Below are positions 1-10,812 of a stretch of DNA of 64,000 nt, one piece after another. A program made the translations under genes and the position numbers. Where the stretch lies: NCBI RefSeq assembly GCF_040892595.1, contig NZ_JBFRYB010000001.1, positions 1,240,001 to 1,304,000 of the forward strand. Reading direction: 5' to 3'. Numbering within the stretch: the first letter of the stretch is position 1; every line of letters starts with the position of its first letter. The notes under the pieces were generated by a model. It did no database searches, had not been told where the DNA came from, and worked only from the letters and a program-made list of their open reading frames with translations. Origin of the DNA: Zhongshania sp. R06B22 (GTDB lineage: Bacteria > Pseudomonadota > Gammaproteobacteria > Pseudomonadales > Spongiibacteraceae).

Positions 1-20
1 TTGCATCAGTTCTGTATTCT

Positions 21-995
21 CTAAGCAACGCCTGCCTTGAGCAGGTCGTGAGTATGGATGACGCCAACGGGTTTGTGGTCAGCGTCGACTGCTACCAAAA
101 CAGTAATTTTATTATCTTCCATGATACGCAGCGCTTCTGCTGCCATGGTTCCCGGGCGAATAGTGCGGCAGTTGCGAGTCATAATGTCATCAATTGGACT
201 GCTATGTATATCTATGCCGCGATCAATGGCGCGGCGCAAGTCGCCATCAGTGAAAATGCCAATGAGTGCTCCCTTAGCATCTACCACCGCCGTCATACCC
301 AGGCCTTTGCTGCTCATTTCTAGCAGTGCTCTGCTTAAGGCGCAGCCTAATTGAACCGAGGGTATCGACTCGCCGGTATGCATAATGGTATCTATTTTTA
401 GCAGTAGGCGCCGGCCCAGCGCGCCGCCAGGGTGAGACATTGCGAAGTCGTTGGCAGTAAACCCGCGGGCTTCTAGTAGAGCGATAGCCAGTGCATCACC
501 CATCACCAAAGTGACGGTGGTGCTTGACGTAGGAGCGAGATTTAGCGGGCAGGCTTCTTCTTTAACGCCCACGTTTAAATGCACGTCGGCAGTGATCGCA
601 AGCTCTGAAGCCGGGTTACCCGTTAGGGCGATAACGGGTACGGCGAGAAGTTTCAGCAAGGGCAGAATAGTAATGAGTTCAGCGGTAGTGCCTGAATTAG
701 ATAGGGCGATGACAACGTCGCCTGCGGTGATCATGCCCAAGTCACCGTGGCTGGCTTCGCCGGGGTGAACAAAAAATGCTGGGGTGCCAGTGCTCGCGAG
801 GGTGGCCGCAATTTTATTGCCGATGTGGCCGGACTTGCCCATGCCAGTCACCACCACGCGCCCCTTGCATGACAATAAAATATTGCAGGCGCGCTCAAAG
901 CTTTCGTCTATGCGATCAGCTAAGACACTTACCGCGTCGCGCTCCATGTTGATAACACGTCGCGCGGAACTGATAAAATTTGGATTGTTGGTCAC
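21..995 (-). CDS. kdsD: D-arabinose-5-phosphate isomerase
   Basis: Interconverts D-ribulose 5-phosphate and D-arabinose 5-phosphate, the first committed step to Kdo for lipopolysaccharide; cytoplasmic. The 324-residue product has an N-terminal SIS sugar-isomerase domain (GMGKSGHIGNK, HPGEASHGDLGM, and an APTSSTT stretch) followed by a tandem CBS pair (about residues 205-320, including IFTDGDLRRAID), the usual KdsD plan and length. The start is GTG at 995. An internal ATG at 947 would remove conserved N-terminal sequence. It is divergent from mlaC with about 190 bases between, the orientation seen in Pseudomonas, where the full mla operon follows. No kdsC is visible because the gene lies at the window edge. 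Confidence 0.95.
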   Translation of the reverse strand: MTNNPNFISSARRVINMERDAVSVLADRIDESFERACNILLSCKGRVVVTGMGKSGHIGNKIAATLASTGTPAFFVHPGEASHGDLGMITAGDVVIALSNSGTTAELITILPLLKLLAVPVIALTGNPASELAITADVHLNVGVKEEACPLNLAPTSSTTVTLVMGDALAIALLEARGFTANDFAMSHPGGALGRRLLLKIDTIMHTGESIPSVQLGCALSRALLEMSSKGLGMTAVVDAKGALIGIFTDGDLRRAIDRGIDIHSSPIDDIMTRNCRTIRPGTMAAEALRIMEDNKITVLVAVDADHKPVGVIHTHDLLKAGVA

Positions 996-1186
996 TCAGA
1001 GTACCCTGATTATTTGTGCCGGCCGTTAAGCTGGGGCTAAGGTTGTGTATGATAATTTCCAATGTGACAAATTAACAGGTTTAGCTTACGTCCGAATTGG
1101 GATTCATTAGCGTAAAATGTAGTCGAAGTTCGCAGTGGCCGTTGTTTTATCGGTAATGATGGACAGATAAAAATTAAGGGGATGGT

Positions 1187-1858
1187 ATGTTCAAAAAAAT
1201 AGCAATCGCAGTATTCATGGTATTTGGCCTGCTTTCGCAGAGTTTTGCCGCTGACAAGGGTCCCCATGAAGTGGTGGCCAACACCACTAAAGAATTGGTG
1301 AAAGTGATTGAGGATGCGCGTAGCTATATCGACAAAGATCCGCAGCGTTTTAATGACGAAGTTCGCCGTATTATGGACGACGTGGTCGATTTTCAGAGTT
1401 TTGCCCGCGGCATTATGGGTAAATATGGTAGTCGTGGGTACTATGAAAGCCTAAAAACAGAAGCGGAGCGTGCTCAATTTCGCGAGCGTGTTATTCGCTT
1501 TACCAGTAGCTTCAAAGATGGGTTGATTAACACCTACTCAAAAGGCTTGCTGGGCTTTAACGGCAATCGGATTGAAGTGCTGCCGCTGGCAAGCGATGTT
1601 GATTTGTCCGGTAGCGTCGGTGTGCGTCAAGACATATATGGTGACCGCGCTAAGCCTTACCAAGTTGTCTATACTTTGCGTCAGGGGTCTGATGGCGACT
1701 GGAAATTGCGTAATGTGATTATTGAAGGCTTAAATTTGGGTCGTATATATCAAAATCAATTTAATGCTGCGGTGCAGCAGTATAACGGTGATATCGATCA
1801 AGTGATTAATAACTGGACGGTCGCCCCCCAAGAAGTAATGGAAAAGGCCGCTGAGTAA
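1187..1858 (+). CDS. mlaC: Periplasmic phospholipid-binding protein MlaC
   Basis: MlaC ferries phospholipids across the periplasm between the outer-membrane MlaA-porin complex and the inner-membrane MlaFEDB ABC complex. The 223-residue protein begins with a Sec signal peptide (hydrophobic core about residues 5-18, cleavage near SFA-AD) and continues as a typical Tol-Tol-Ttg2 (MlaC) fold with FNDEVRRIMDDVVDF and a VIIEGLNLGRIYQNQF segment near the C terminus. An AAGGGG-like ribosome site precedes ATG 1187. It sits directly behind the divergent kdsD promoter region with no mlaF, mlaE or mlaD before it and no STAS-domain mlaB after it, so the rest of the transporter must be elsewhere or absent. 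Family call is firm; partner supply is unknown. Confidence 0.93.
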   Translation: MFKKIAIAVFMVFGLLSQSFAADKGPHEVVANTTKELVKVIEDARSYIDKDPQRFNDEVRRIMDDVVDFQSFARGIMGKYGSRGYYESLKTEAERAQFRERVIRFTSSFKDGLINTYSKGLLGFNGNRIEVLPLASDVDLSGSVGVRQDIYGDRAKPYQVVYTLRQGSDGDWKLRNVIIEGLNLGRIYQNQFNAAVQQYNGDIDQVINNWTVAPQEVMEKAAE

Positions 1859-1973
1859 TGGTTTGGCGGTTTGCGAGGTTGGGGCCTGCTAGGGTTTCGC
1901 CTCGCCATAGTGTCCGCAATTGCGTACAATTCTGCGCTTGAGTAATGCGGTAGCAGGTAACAGCGGGATGGGC

Positions 1974-2207
1974 ATGCAAGTAGAACATATCGAACAGCGT
2001 CTTTCGGAACATTTTCCCAATAGTGAATTAGCCGTGAATGGCGACGGCAGCCATTTTGATGTGCGTGTTGTCAGCGAGATTTTTTCTGGCTTGCGCGCTG
2101 TAAAACGCCAGCAACTGGTCTATGCAGCTGTTAATGAATGGATTCGGGATGGTTCTTTACACGCCATTAATATTAAAGCCTTGACCCCCGACGAAGCCCA
2201 ATCTTAA
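1974..2207 (+). CDS. ibaG: BolA-family protein IbaG
   Basis: Small BolA/IbaG-family protein of about 77 residues, thought to work with monothiol glutaredoxins in iron-sulfur cluster handling. The sequence has the BolA-like N-terminal VEHIEQRLSEHFPNSE stretch, the central GDGSHFDVRVVS segment carrying the conserved histidine, and the C-terminal IKALTPDEA. Two close ATG codons (1968 and 1974) are possible. Codons further upstream at 1920 encode an unconserved extension and are unlikely to be used. It lies between mlaC and murA, its usual neighbours, and is probably co-transcribed with murA, which starts 27 bases after its stop. Confidence 0.88.
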   Translation: MQVEHIEQRLSEHFPNSELAVNGDGSHFDVRVVSEIFSGLRAVKRQQLVYAAVNEWIRDGSLHAINIKALTPDEAQS

Positions 2208-3500
<1,293 letters not shown>

Positions 3501-3531
3501 ATATTGTTAGTTCAGTACCTGGAGTTTACAC

Positions 3532-4197
3532 GTGGATCAGCCGGTCACTATTGCGCTCACTAAAGGGCGTATCTTAAAGGAAACTCTGCCTTTGTTGGCT
3601 GAGGCGGGCATTGTGCCGGCTGAAGATATAAGTAGCAGCCGTAAGCTTATTTTTGAGACCAATCATTCGCATATTCGCTTGATCGTGATTCGCGGTACCG
3701 ACGTACCCACTTATGTGAAGTTGGGGTCTGCTGATATAGGGGTGGCTGGCAAAGATATGTTGTTAGAGGTTGGCGCTGCCGATATGTATGAGCCGCTCGA
3801 CCTTAATATAGCGCGCTGCAGGTTAATGACGGCTGGTCGTGTTGGTGAGGGTTTGCCCCACGGTCGTGTTCGCGTTGCCACTAAATTTGTCAATGTGGCT
3901 CGCCGCCATTTTGCCGAGCGTGGTATTCAAGTAGAGCTGATTAAGCTCTATGGCGCGATGGAGTTGGCACCGCTGATGAATTTGGCAGATTTGATCGTCG
4001 ACATCGTCGATACCGGAAATACTCTGCGCGCCAACGGTATGGAGCCGCGGGATATGATTGCCGATGTCAGCTCGCGATTGGTGGTCAACAAGGCTGCCAT
4101 GAAGCGCAAACACCGGAGCATTCAAGATATTATTGCGAATTTAACTGCAGCTGTTGAGGCGCGTCAGCGCGCGGAGGAGGTTGTCAGCAATGGCTGA
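3532..4197 (+). CDS. hisG: ATP phosphoribosyltransferase, short form HisG
   Basis: Catalyses the first step of histidine synthesis, joining ATP and PRPP. The 221-residue length and absence of the C-terminal ACT-like regulatory domain mark it as the short HisG_S form, which in known systems needs the HisRS-like regulatory subunit HisZ. HisZ is not encoded in this window. Visible motifs include [15 protein letters not shown] at the N terminus and the PRPP-binding [17 protein letters not shown]. The start is GTG 3532 behind a CTGGAG site. The 3' end overlaps the hisD start by 8 bases, so the two are translationally coupled. Confidence 0.95.
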   Translation: MDQPVTIALTKGRILKETLPLLAEAGIVPAEDISSSRKLIFETNHSHIRLIVIRGTDVPTYVKLGSADIGVAGKDMLLEVGAADMYEPLDLNIARCRLMTAGRVGEGLPHGRVRVATKFVNVARRHFAERGIQVELIKLYGAMELAPLMNLADLIVDIVDTGNTLRANGMEPRDMIADVSSRLVVNKAAMKRKHRSIQDIIANLTAAVEARQRAEEVVSNG

Positions 4198-5509
4198 TAC
4201 TCTGATTAAAAGGATGAGCACCGCCGATGCTGACTTTGATGTGGCATTGACGAAATTGTTGGATTGGGAGTCTGCATCGAACCCCACGGTGGGCGACGTA
4301 GTGGCTGGTGTGCTTGCTAAAGTGCGCGCCGAGGGCGACGCAGCGGTACTCGAATTTACTCAGCGATTTGATGCATGGCAACCTGAGAACGCGGCCGCAC
4401 TGGAAATCCCAAGTAGTCGCATTCAGGCTGCGCTCGATAATATTGATGCCGACGTGCGTACGGCGCTGGAAACTGCAGCGGAGCGGATACGCGCTTATCA
4501 CCTGCATCAGCGTCAAGAGTCGTGGTCCTATCGCGAAGCGGATGGCACGCTATTAGGTCAGCAAATTACTGCCTTGGAGCGCGTCGGTTTGTACGTGCCG
4601 GGTGGAAAAGCAACTTACCCGTCGTCAGTGCTGATGAATGCGATTCCAGCTAAAGTGGCTGGTGTCGATGAATTGATTATGGTGTCGCCAACGCCCAAGG
4701 GTTTTGTGAACGAAATGGTGTTGGCTGCAGCCGCGATAGCGGGTGTTGATCGTATATTTACCATTGGCGGTGCACAGGCGATCGCCGCGCTGGCACACGG
4801 CACAGAGTCTATTCCTAAGGTTGATAAAATAGTTGGCCCCGGCAATATATTTGTAGCTACTGCTAAGCGCCAAGTATTTGGTAGCGTGGGTTTGGACATG
4901 ATTGCGGGGCCCTCAGAAATCCTGGTGATCTGCGATGGCAAAACGGATCCTGATTGGATCGCCATGGATCTGTTTTCACAAGCGGAGCATGACGAGGACG
5001 CACAGTCGATTTTATTAAGTCCTGACGCGGAGTTTTTAGATCGCGTAGAGGCCAGCATTTTGCGCTTGTTACCGGACCTTGAACGGGCGGATATTGTCCG
5101 CCGGTCTTTGAGTGGGCGCGGTGCGCTGGTGTTGGTCAAAGATATCGACGAAGCCCTTGCGCTAAGTAATCGCATTGCGCCAGAGCATCTGGAATTGTCG
5201 GTTGATAACGCAGAGCAGTTGCTACCTAAAATACGCCACGCTGGCGCGATTTTTATGGGTCGTTATACGCCCGAGGCTCTGGGAGATTACTGCGCTGGGC
5301 CCAATCACGTGCTACCAACTTCCGGTACTGCGCGGTTTTCATCGCCCTTAGGTGTCTATGACTTTCAAAAGCGCTCTTCTTTGATAGGGTGCTCAGCCAC
5401 AGGTGCCTCCGAGCTGGCTAAAGTAGCGTCAGTACTGGCGCGGGGCGAGTCCTTAACCGCACACGCACGCAGTGCCGAATATCGCTTATTGGGTGAGGAT
5501 GATGAGTAG
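4190..5509 (+). CDS. hisD: Histidinol dehydrogenase
   Basis: Performs the last two oxidations of histidine synthesis, L-histidinol to L-histidine, with NAD and zinc. The product is 439 residues from ATG 4190, chosen because GGAGGAGG lies just upstream and the ATG overlaps the hisG stop. An upstream in-frame extension from 4154 is unconserved. The family signatures [34 protein letters not shown] and [11 protein letters not shown] are present, and the C-terminal [18 protein letters not shown] loop is intact. The stop overlaps the hisC start. Confidence 0.96.
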   Translation: MADTLIKRMSTADADFDVALTKLLDWESASNPTVGDVVAGVLAKVRAEGDAAVLEFTQRFDAWQPENAAALEIPSSRIQAALDNIDADVRTALETAAERIRAYHLHQRQESWSYREADGTLLGQQITALERVGLYVPGGKATYPSSVLMNAIPAKVAGVDELIMVSPTPKGFVNEMVLAAAAIAGVDRIFTIGGAQAIAALAHGTESIPKVDKIVGPGNIFVATAKRQVFGSVGLDMIAGPSEILVICDGKTDPDWIAMDLFSQAEHDEDAQSILLSPDAEFLDRVEASILRLLPDLERADIVRRSLSGRGALVLVKDIDEALALSNRIAPEHLELSVDNAEQLLPKIRHAGAIFMGRYTPEALGDYCAGPNHVLPTSGTARFSSPLGVYDFQKRSSLIGCSATGASELAKVASVLARGESLTAHARSAEYRLLGEDDE

Positions 5510-6566
5510 ATACTGGAGTCCCTTTGTTAAAGATTTGGTGCCCTATGTACCGGGTGAGCAACCTAAGCTAAGTCAATTAACCAAACTGAATACCAACGAA
5601 AACCCTTATGGGCCGTCGCCCAAAGTTTTAGAGGTCATCAAGGCGGAGGCGACTGATGCCTTGCGTCTTTATCCAGACCCTAATAGCGATGTGCTGAGAC
5701 ATGCGATTGCCGATTATCATGACGTCTCTATAGATCAGGTTTTTGTTGGCAATGGTTCTGATGAGGTTCTGGCACATATCTTTCACGGCCTATTTCAACA
5801 CAATAAGCCGCTGCTGTTTCCTGATATTACCTATAGTTTTTACCCGGTTTATTGCGGCCTTTATCAGATTCCCTTTGAGGCTATTCCCTTAGACGAATCC
5901 TTCCAGATACGGATTGAAGAGTATCGCGGCATAAACGGCGGCATTATTTTCCCAAACCCGAATGCGCCGACAGGGTGTTTCTTGGGGTTGCCCGAAATTG
6001 AACGACTGTTGACGGTAAATAATGAGACCGTGGTTGTGATTGATGAAGCTTATGTTGATTTTGGTGGCGAGTCTGCGATTTCACTGGTTGATCGCTATCC
6101 GAATTTACTTGTGACCCAGACACTCTCTAAGTCGCGATCTTTGGCGGGTTTGCGGGTGGGGTTTGCCGTTGGTCATCCAGAGTTGATCGAGGCCTTGGTG
6201 AGAATTAAAAATAGCTTTAATTCATACCCGCTAGATCGTCTGGCTCAGCTAGGTGCTGCGGCATCATTTGCCGATCAAGGCTATTTTGAGCAGACTTGCC
6301 ATGCGGTGATTACTGAGCGCAACGCGATGGTGACTCGGCTAGCGGCGCTAGATTTTCAAGTGTTGCCGTCGGCGGCGAACTTTGTATTTTGTCGGCATCG
6401 TAATCGTGATGCGTCGGAATTAGCGGCGAGTCTGCGAGAGGACGGCATAATAGTGCGGCATTTTAGTATGCCTAGAATAGATCAATACTTGCGTATTACT
6501 GTCGGCAGACCAGAAGACAGTGAGGTTCTATTTACTTCTTTGCAGCGGATTCTCGCCACAACTTAG
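5502..6566 (+). CDS. hisC: Histidinol-phosphate aminotransferase
   Basis: PLP-dependent fold-type I aminotransferase converting imidazole acetol phosphate and glutamate to histidinol phosphate. The 354-residue protein has the [13 protein letters not shown] terminus, [29 protein letters not shown] and the PLP-lysine segment [18 protein letters not shown]. The start lies in a tandem ATGATG at 5499/5502 that overlaps the hisD stop, preceded by GGGTGAGG. It ends the hisGDC run and meets the minus-strand protease gene tail to tail with only 8 bases between. Confidence 0.95.
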   Translation: MSRYWSPFVKDLVPYVPGEQPKLSQLTKLNTNENPYGPSPKVLEVIKAEATDALRLYPDPNSDVLRHAIADYHDVSIDQVFVGNGSDEVLAHIFHGLFQHNKPLLFPDITYSFYPVYCGLYQIPFEAIPLDESFQIRIEEYRGINGGIIFPNPNAPTGCFLGLPEIERLLTVNNETVVVIDEAYVDFGGESAISLVDRYPNLLVTQTLSKSRSLAGLRVGFAVGHPELIEALVRIKNSFNSYPLDRLAQLGAAASFADQGYFEQTCHAVITERNAMVTRLAALDFQVLPSAANFVFCRHRNRDASELAASLREDGIIVRHFSMPRIDQYLRITVGRPEDSEVLFTSLQRILATT

Positions 6567-6574
6567 TGGGTGGT

Positions 6575-7618
6575 TTAGCTATTCGGTCGCATTGCTACTT
6601 CGGTTTCTATGGTCATGGGTTCTTCGCCGCGTAGCAGGTTAATCTTGACCCTTTCGCCGGGGCGCGTGTAGGTAATAAGTTTCATCCCAGCGTGGCCATC
6701 ACCCACTTGCTCACCATTAATATTGATTAAAATGTCACCGATTTTTAAACCGGCTTTTTCCGCTGGGCCACTGGATGCTAGGGCGGTGATGATGACGCCA
6801 TTTGTGCCAACGCCAACGGGTTGTACTTCTATTCCCAGCCAGCCGCGCAGTGGGCGTCCATAACTGATTAGGTCGCTCATGGTCCGCAGGGCAAGATCGG
6901 TCGGTATGGCTAGGCCAATGCCGGTAGAGCCGCCACTCTGAGTGTAAATGGCGGTATTGATACCAAGCAGGCGGCCTTTGGTGTCGATTAATGCGCCCCC
7001 TGAGTTACCGGGATTGATGGCAGCATCGGTTTGAATAAAATTTTCAAACTGACTTAAGCCGAGGCCATAGCGGCCGGTGGCGCTAACAATACCCTGGGTG
7101 ACTGTTTGACCAAAACCGTAGGGATTGCCGATGGCAAGGACAATATTGCCGACGCGAATTTTTCCTGGGTCGCCAATGGTAATGCTGGTTAGGTTATCTA
7201 AATCTATTTTTAATACCGCGAGATCGGTATCGGCATCACTGCCAATCACGCTGGCTAAGGCTTGCCGGCCGTCATGTAATAATACAAGTATTTCATCGGC
7301 GCCTTTGATAACGTGGTAATTGGTGAGTAAGTAGCCAGCATCGCTGACAATAACGCCCGATCCTAAACTGCGTTCAAGTTGTTGTTTCACGCGGCCATTG
7401 CGGCTAAAAAAATGCTTAAAAAGAGGGTCGTCTGCGAGGGGGTGGCGCTGCTCGACAACCTTGGTAGTGTAGATGTTGGCGACGGCGGGGGCGGCGTGTT
7501 CAACAGCGTAGACATAGTCATTGTCGCGCTGCCCCGGCAGATAGGCCAAGATGCAGAGGCCCAGTAAAATACCGCATACGGTGGGCCAGATTAGGGCTTT
7601 CGGGCTATACCGTGTCAA
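6575..7618 (-). CDS. degS: DegS/AlgW-type site-1 serine protease
   Basis: Inner-membrane-anchored periplasmic trypsin-like protease. In DegS/AlgW systems its PDZ domain senses unfolded outer-membrane porins and it then cuts the anti-sigma factor of the sigma-E/AlgU regulon. The 347-residue protein has one N-terminal membrane segment (about residues 10-27), a protease domain with the triad His102, Asp132 and Ser206 (TNYHV, DTDLAVL, NPGNSGGAL), and a single PDZ domain (about 245-340). One PDZ separates it from the two-PDZ DegP/DegQ enzymes. The start is TTG 7618, because the next candidate would cut into the membrane anchor. The Pseudomonas ortholog position (algW) agrees. No sigma or anti-sigma gene is in the window. 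Confidence 0.93.
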   Translation of the reverse strand: MTRYSPKALIWPTVCGILLGLCILAYLPGQRDNDYVYAVEHAAPAVANIYTTKVVEQRHPLADDPLFKHFFSRNGRVKQQLERSLGSGVIVSDAGYLLTNYHVIKGADEILVLLHDGRQALASVIGSDADTDLAVLKIDLDNLTSITIGDPGKIRVGNIVLAIGNPYGFGQTVTQGIVSATGRYGLGLSQFENFIQTDAAINPGNSGGALIDTKGRLLGINTAIYTQSGGSTGIGLAIPTDLALRTMSDLISYGRPLRGWLGIEVQPVGVGTNGVIITALASSGPAEKAGLKIGDILININGEQVGDGHAGMKLITYTRPGERVKINLLRGEEPMTIETEVAMRPNS

Positions 7619-7721
7619 GTGCCGGTCCTCGTTGGATATGGTTTGGGCGCGCTGGTTGCTAGCTTTGCTGGCTTACTAGCCTAGCACGAAAAGTGATTTT
7701 TCAGAATTAATGTGAGGGTTT

Positions 7722-8483
7722 ATGACGGTTTCTCTTCAGGCGTTGGTCGCTGCTGCTGATGACATATTAGAGCCATCTTATTTTAGCGATTATTGTCCGA
7801 ATGGCCTGCAGGTCGCTGGTAATGTAGATGTTGCGCGCATTGTATCTGGGGTGACGGCATCCCAGGCCTTAATCGAAGCTGCGATTGCCGAAAAGGCCGA
7901 CGCTATTATCGTTCATCATGGCTATTTTTGGCGTGGTGAGGACCCCTGTATTGTCGGTATGAAGCGAAATAGGCTGGCTTCATTGCTGGCGAATAATATC
8001 AGTCTGATTGCCTACCATCTGCCTCTGGACGCGCACCCTGTACTGGGCAATAACGCGCAATTGGCAAAGCGTTTAGGTATTGTCGTGGATGGCGGCCTAG
8101 ATCCAAATAATCCGCGCTCAGTGGGTAATGTGGGTAGCTTGGCTCGGGCAATGAGTGCCACCGAGTTTGCCGATCATGTCGAGGCGGTGCTTGGGCGAAG
8201 GCCGCTATTGGAGCTTGGCCACAAGCGTACCATCAAGCGGATCGCATGGTGCACAGGTGGCGCGCAGTCATATATAGATAAGGCTGCAGCGGCCGGCGTG
8301 GACGCCTACTTGAGCGGTGAGGTTTCTGAGCCGACGATATTAGCTGCGCGTGAATTGGGCATTCACTATATTGCTGCTGGCCATCACGCCACTGAGCGCT
8401 ATGGCGTGCAGGCTTTGGCGGAAACACTGGCTGAGAAATTTGGCCTCAACCATCGCTTTATAGATATTGATAATCCGGCCTGA
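7722..8483 (+). CDS. Nif3-like dinuclear metal-center protein
   Basis: Member of the NIF3/YbgI (DUF34) family, a toroidal protein with a two-metal site whose physiological role is still debated; some members act as GTP cyclohydrolase-like or metal-handling proteins. The 253-residue length is the compact bacterial form. Metal-ligand-type motifs are visible: IIVHHGYFWRGED, AYHLPLDAH and AGHHATERYGVQAL near the C terminus. YFSDYCPNGLQVAG is the family N-terminal signature. It starts with ATG 7722 behind GAGGG and is divergent from the DegS-like gene, its usual neighbour in pseudomonads. Confidence 0.92.
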   Translation: MTVSLQALVAAADDILEPSYFSDYCPNGLQVAGNVDVARIVSGVTASQALIEAAIAEKADAIIVHHGYFWRGEDPCIVGMKRNRLASLLANNISLIAYHLPLDAHPVLGNNAQLAKRLGIVVDGGLDPNNPRSVGNVGSLARAMSATEFADHVEAVLGRRPLLELGHKRTIKRIAWCTGGAQSYIDKAAAAGVDAYLSGEVSEPTILAARELGIHYIAAGHHATERYGVQALAETLAEKFGLNHRFIDIDNPA

Positions 8484-8507
8484 AGATGTTGCCGGCCGGA
8501 CATCTTT
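8484..8507. terminator. Possible bidirectional hairpin between convergent genes
   Basis: AGATGT at 8484-8489 pairs with ACATCT at 8500-8505, enclosing a GC-rich self-complementary core, followed by a short TTT. It sits immediately after the Nif3-like stop, before the convergent zapG stop. The T-tract is weak, so the terminator call is tentative. Confidence 0.35.
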
Positions 8508-8528
8508 ACTTAATGGGGCAGCAAAGGC

Positions 8529-9005
8529 TTAGACGTGGGGAGAAACTGGGGATTCAATGTGATCCTGGCGTTTCTTTTCTGCGTCCATACCAAACTCTTC
8601 ATGAAGCGCGCCTTTTTTACCGGGTTGGCGTGGAGCGTAATCCAGTGGCGGTGCGGCCGGCGCTAGCTTACTGGGCTTATTGTCCAGCACGGGTCGTCCT
8701 TCTGGAATGGCTTGTAACGGGCTGATGCCGGTGCTGTGCAGAGTTTGAGCGCCATCAACGATGTGGTTGTGAACGCTGCGATAGCTTTCGGCGAGCTCAT
8801 TGAGTAGTTCGCCGGTACGGTCGAAATGACTGCTGACTTGCTGCTGGTAATCTTGTTGCTGGCGCTGCATGTCATTGAACTGTTTTTCTAGCGCGACGCG
8901 GCTTTGCTGCTCTGGTTTCATCCGGCCAAGCACGAAATAGCCTATTGCGGCGCCGGTGAGAAGGCAGATAATAGCGACGGCGATCAGTGTATTAATATCT
9001 TGCAC
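8529..9005 (-). CDS. zapG: YhcB/ZapG (DUF1043) membrane protein
   Basis: Single-pass inner-membrane protein of the DUF1043 family linked to cell division and envelope growth. The 158-residue protein has an N-terminal membrane helix (about residues 7-27), a coiled-coil-like glutamine-rich stretch (QQSRVALEKQFNDMQRQQQD) and the conserved SSHFDRTGELLNELAESYR segment, followed by a low-complexity proline/charged tail. Start is GTG 9005 with a strong GGAGG site seven to eight bases before it. Proximity to the DegS-like protease, zapE and rplM is typical for this family. Confidence 0.9.
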   Translation of the reverse strand: MQDINTLIAVAIICLLTGAAIGYFVLGRMKPEQQSRVALEKQFNDMQRQQQDYQQQVSSHFDRTGELLNELAESYRSVHNHIVDGAQTLHSTGISPLQAIPEGRPVLDNKPSKLAPAAPPLDYAPRQPGKKGALHEEFGMDAEKKRQDHIESPVSPHV

Positions 9006-9154
9006 AGAGGTTCCTCCGATGAGTCGACGTGTTTGTCACTCGTTCACCGCAGTATAACCGCAAGCAGGCTGGTGTTCAGTATTCCCGGATAAAAAATTGC
9101 CAATTTGGCTGCGGGTCGGTACAGTTGCGCCCGTCTTGAAAGAGGCTAAAAGGA

Positions 9155-10264
9155 ATGTCTACACCGATACAGCGCTATCAGCACGATCTTACGCAGGCCG
9201 ATTTTTCTTATGATCCGGCTCAGGAATATGCTGTTCAGTGCTTGCAACGTTTATACGACGATTTGCTTGCTCAGCCCTCGCAGGCTAGTAGTGGTTTTTT
9301 TGCGCGAGTGGGTTTAAGGCTTGCAGGTCGTAATGAGGTTGCGCCAGCTATTCGCGGTTTGTACTTTTGGGGTGGTGTGGGCCGGGGTAAGACCTATCTC
9401 ATGGATACATTTTTCGACACCCTGCCTTTTGATAACAAAATGCGCGCGCACTTTCATAGGTTTATGCAGCGTGTGCATCGCGAGTTAAAGTCGTTGTCGG
9501 GTGAAAAAAATCCCCTGGTTATTGTGGCCGATCGCATCGCCGATGAGGCTAGAGTTATTTGTTTTGATGAATTCTTTGTGTCGGACATTACCGATGCGAT
9601 GATTTTGGCAGGTTTGTTCGACAGGCTGTTTGCTCGGGGAGTGGTGTTGGTGGCAACATCTAACATTATCCCCGACGGCTTGTATAAAAACGGCCTGCAG
9701 CGCGCCCGGTTTTTACCCGCGATAGCCTTGATTAAGGAGCGCGTGGATGTGGTTAATGTCGATGGCGGTGTTGACTACCGATTGCGCGCGCTTGAGCAGG
9801 CTGAGCTTTATTATCATCCGCTGGGCGAATCTGCAGATCAGAGCTTAGCGCTTAGCTTTAAGCGTTTGGCTCCTGAGGCCGCGTCTGCCGACCAGTTGCT
9901 TGATGTTGAGGGTCGCCAGATTCGGGCGCTGTTTGTCGCAGATGATGTGGCTTGGTTTGATTTTACAGAGTTGTGCGACGGGCCGCGGAGTCAGTACGAC
10001 TACATTGAGCTGGCGAGGGTGTTCCATGCGGTCCTCATTAGTAATGTTCCGCAGATGGGTGCTGGTCTCGAAGATCAGGCGCGGCGCTTTATTAATTTGA
10101 TAGATGAGTTTTACGACCGCAACGTGAAGCTGGTATTATCAGCTGCTGTGCCGCTAGAGAAGCTGTATACGGGGGGGCGTTTGGATTTTGAATTTCAGCG
10201 TACCCAGAGCCGCTTGCTTGAAATGCAATCCGAGGATTATCTCGCTTGTGAGCATCGGCCTTAG
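9155..10264 (+). CDS. zapE: Cell division AFG1-like ATPase ZapE
   Basis: AAA-type ATPase of the AFG1/ZapE family. E. coli ZapE associates with the division ring during late constriction and under low oxygen. The 369-residue protein has a Walker A GGVGRGKTYLMD near residue 75, Walker B VICFDEFFVSDITDA, and the C-terminal REDSRLLEMQSEDY-like end (here RTQSRLLEMQSEDYLA). The N-terminal PIQRYQHDL is the common start of the family. AAAGGA precedes ATG 9155. It lies upstream of rplM-rpsI as in other gammaproteobacteria. Confidence 0.94.
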   Translation: MSTPIQRYQHDLTQADFSYDPAQEYAVQCLQRLYDDLLAQPSQASSGFFARVGLRLAGRNEVAPAIRGLYFWGGVGRGKTYLMDTFFDTLPFDNKMRAHFHRFMQRVHRELKSLSGEKNPLVIVADRIADEARVICFDEFFVSDITDAMILAGLFDRLFARGVVLVATSNIIPDGLYKNGLQRARFLPAIALIKERVDVVNVDGGVDYRLRALEQAELYYHPLGESADQSLALSFKRLAPEAASADQLLDVEGRQIRALFVADDVAWFDFTELCDGPRSQYDYIELARVFHAVLISNVPQMGAGLEDQARRFINLIDEFYDRNVKLVLSAAVPLEKLYTGGRLDFEFQRTQSRLLEMQSEDYLACEHRP

Positions 10265-10302
10265 GTCATCGGTAATTATGACTTATAAAAGCAAGATTCC
10301 AC

Positions 10303-10331
10303 TTGAAAAACCTTCGGCGCTTATGTAGTAT
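10303..10331 (+). promoter_or_regulatory. Sigma-70-type promoter for rplM-rpsI
   Basis: TTGAAA at 10303-10308 and TAGTAT at 10326-10331 are separated by 17 bases and lie about 40 bases before the rplM start. This is a good match to the vegetative promoter consensus in the expected place for a highly expressed ribosomal operon. Confidence 0.65.
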
Positions 10332-10371
10332 TCGCGCTCTTTGTTCGGTACGGGCCCTATAGGCGAGAAAC

Positions 10372-10800
10372 ATGAAAACCTTAAGTGCAAAACCCAGTGA
10401 CGTAATACATGACTGGTATGTGGTAGACGCCGCCGACAAAACATTGGGTCGTTTAGCCAGTGAAATTGCGCATAGACTGCGCGGTAAGCATAAAGCTGAA
10501 TATACGCCTCATGTTGACACTGGCGACTATATCGTTGTTGTTAATGCGGAGAAAATCCGTGTTACTGGCAACAAAGCAACTGGCAAGATCTATCATCACC
10601 ACACTGGTTATCCAGGTGGATTGAAGTCTATTAGCTTCGAAAAATTGATTGATAAAGCCCCTGAGCGTGTGATCCAAGGTGCGGTAAAGGGCATGTTGCC
10701 CAAAAATCCGCTGGGTCGTGCAATGTTTAAAAAATTGAAAGTCTACGCTGGCACTGAGCATCCCCATACCGCTCAGCAACCAGTTGAACTGAATATCTAA
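10372..10800 (+). CDS. rplM: 50S ribosomal protein L13
   Basis: Early-assembly 23S rRNA-binding protein of the large subunit. The 142 residues match the bacterial L13 length exactly, with [37 protein letters not shown] and the [20 protein letters not shown] signature. The ATG at 10372 follows GCGAGAAAC. It is the first gene of the conserved rplM-rpsI pair, with a 12-base gap to rpsI. Confidence 0.98.
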   Translation: MKTLSAKPSDVIHDWYVVDAADKTLGRLASEIAHRLRGKHKAEYTPHVDTGDYIVVVNAEKIRVTGNKATGKIYHHHTGYPGGLKSISFEKLIDKAPERVIQGAVKGMLPKNPLGRAMFKKLKVYAGTEHPHTAQQPVELNI

Positions 10801-10812
10801 CGGAAGCGCAAT

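Noticed and set aside
1037-1267. Minus-strand 76-codon frame across the mlaC start
   Set aside because: It covers the kdsD-mlaC control region and the mlaC signal peptide, and the product has no recognisable features.
4184-5175. Several long minus-strand frames opposite hisD, and similar ones opposite ftsA, ftsZ and murE
   Set aside because: These are antisense shadows of strongly conserved genes, with basic or low-complexity products and no start signals.
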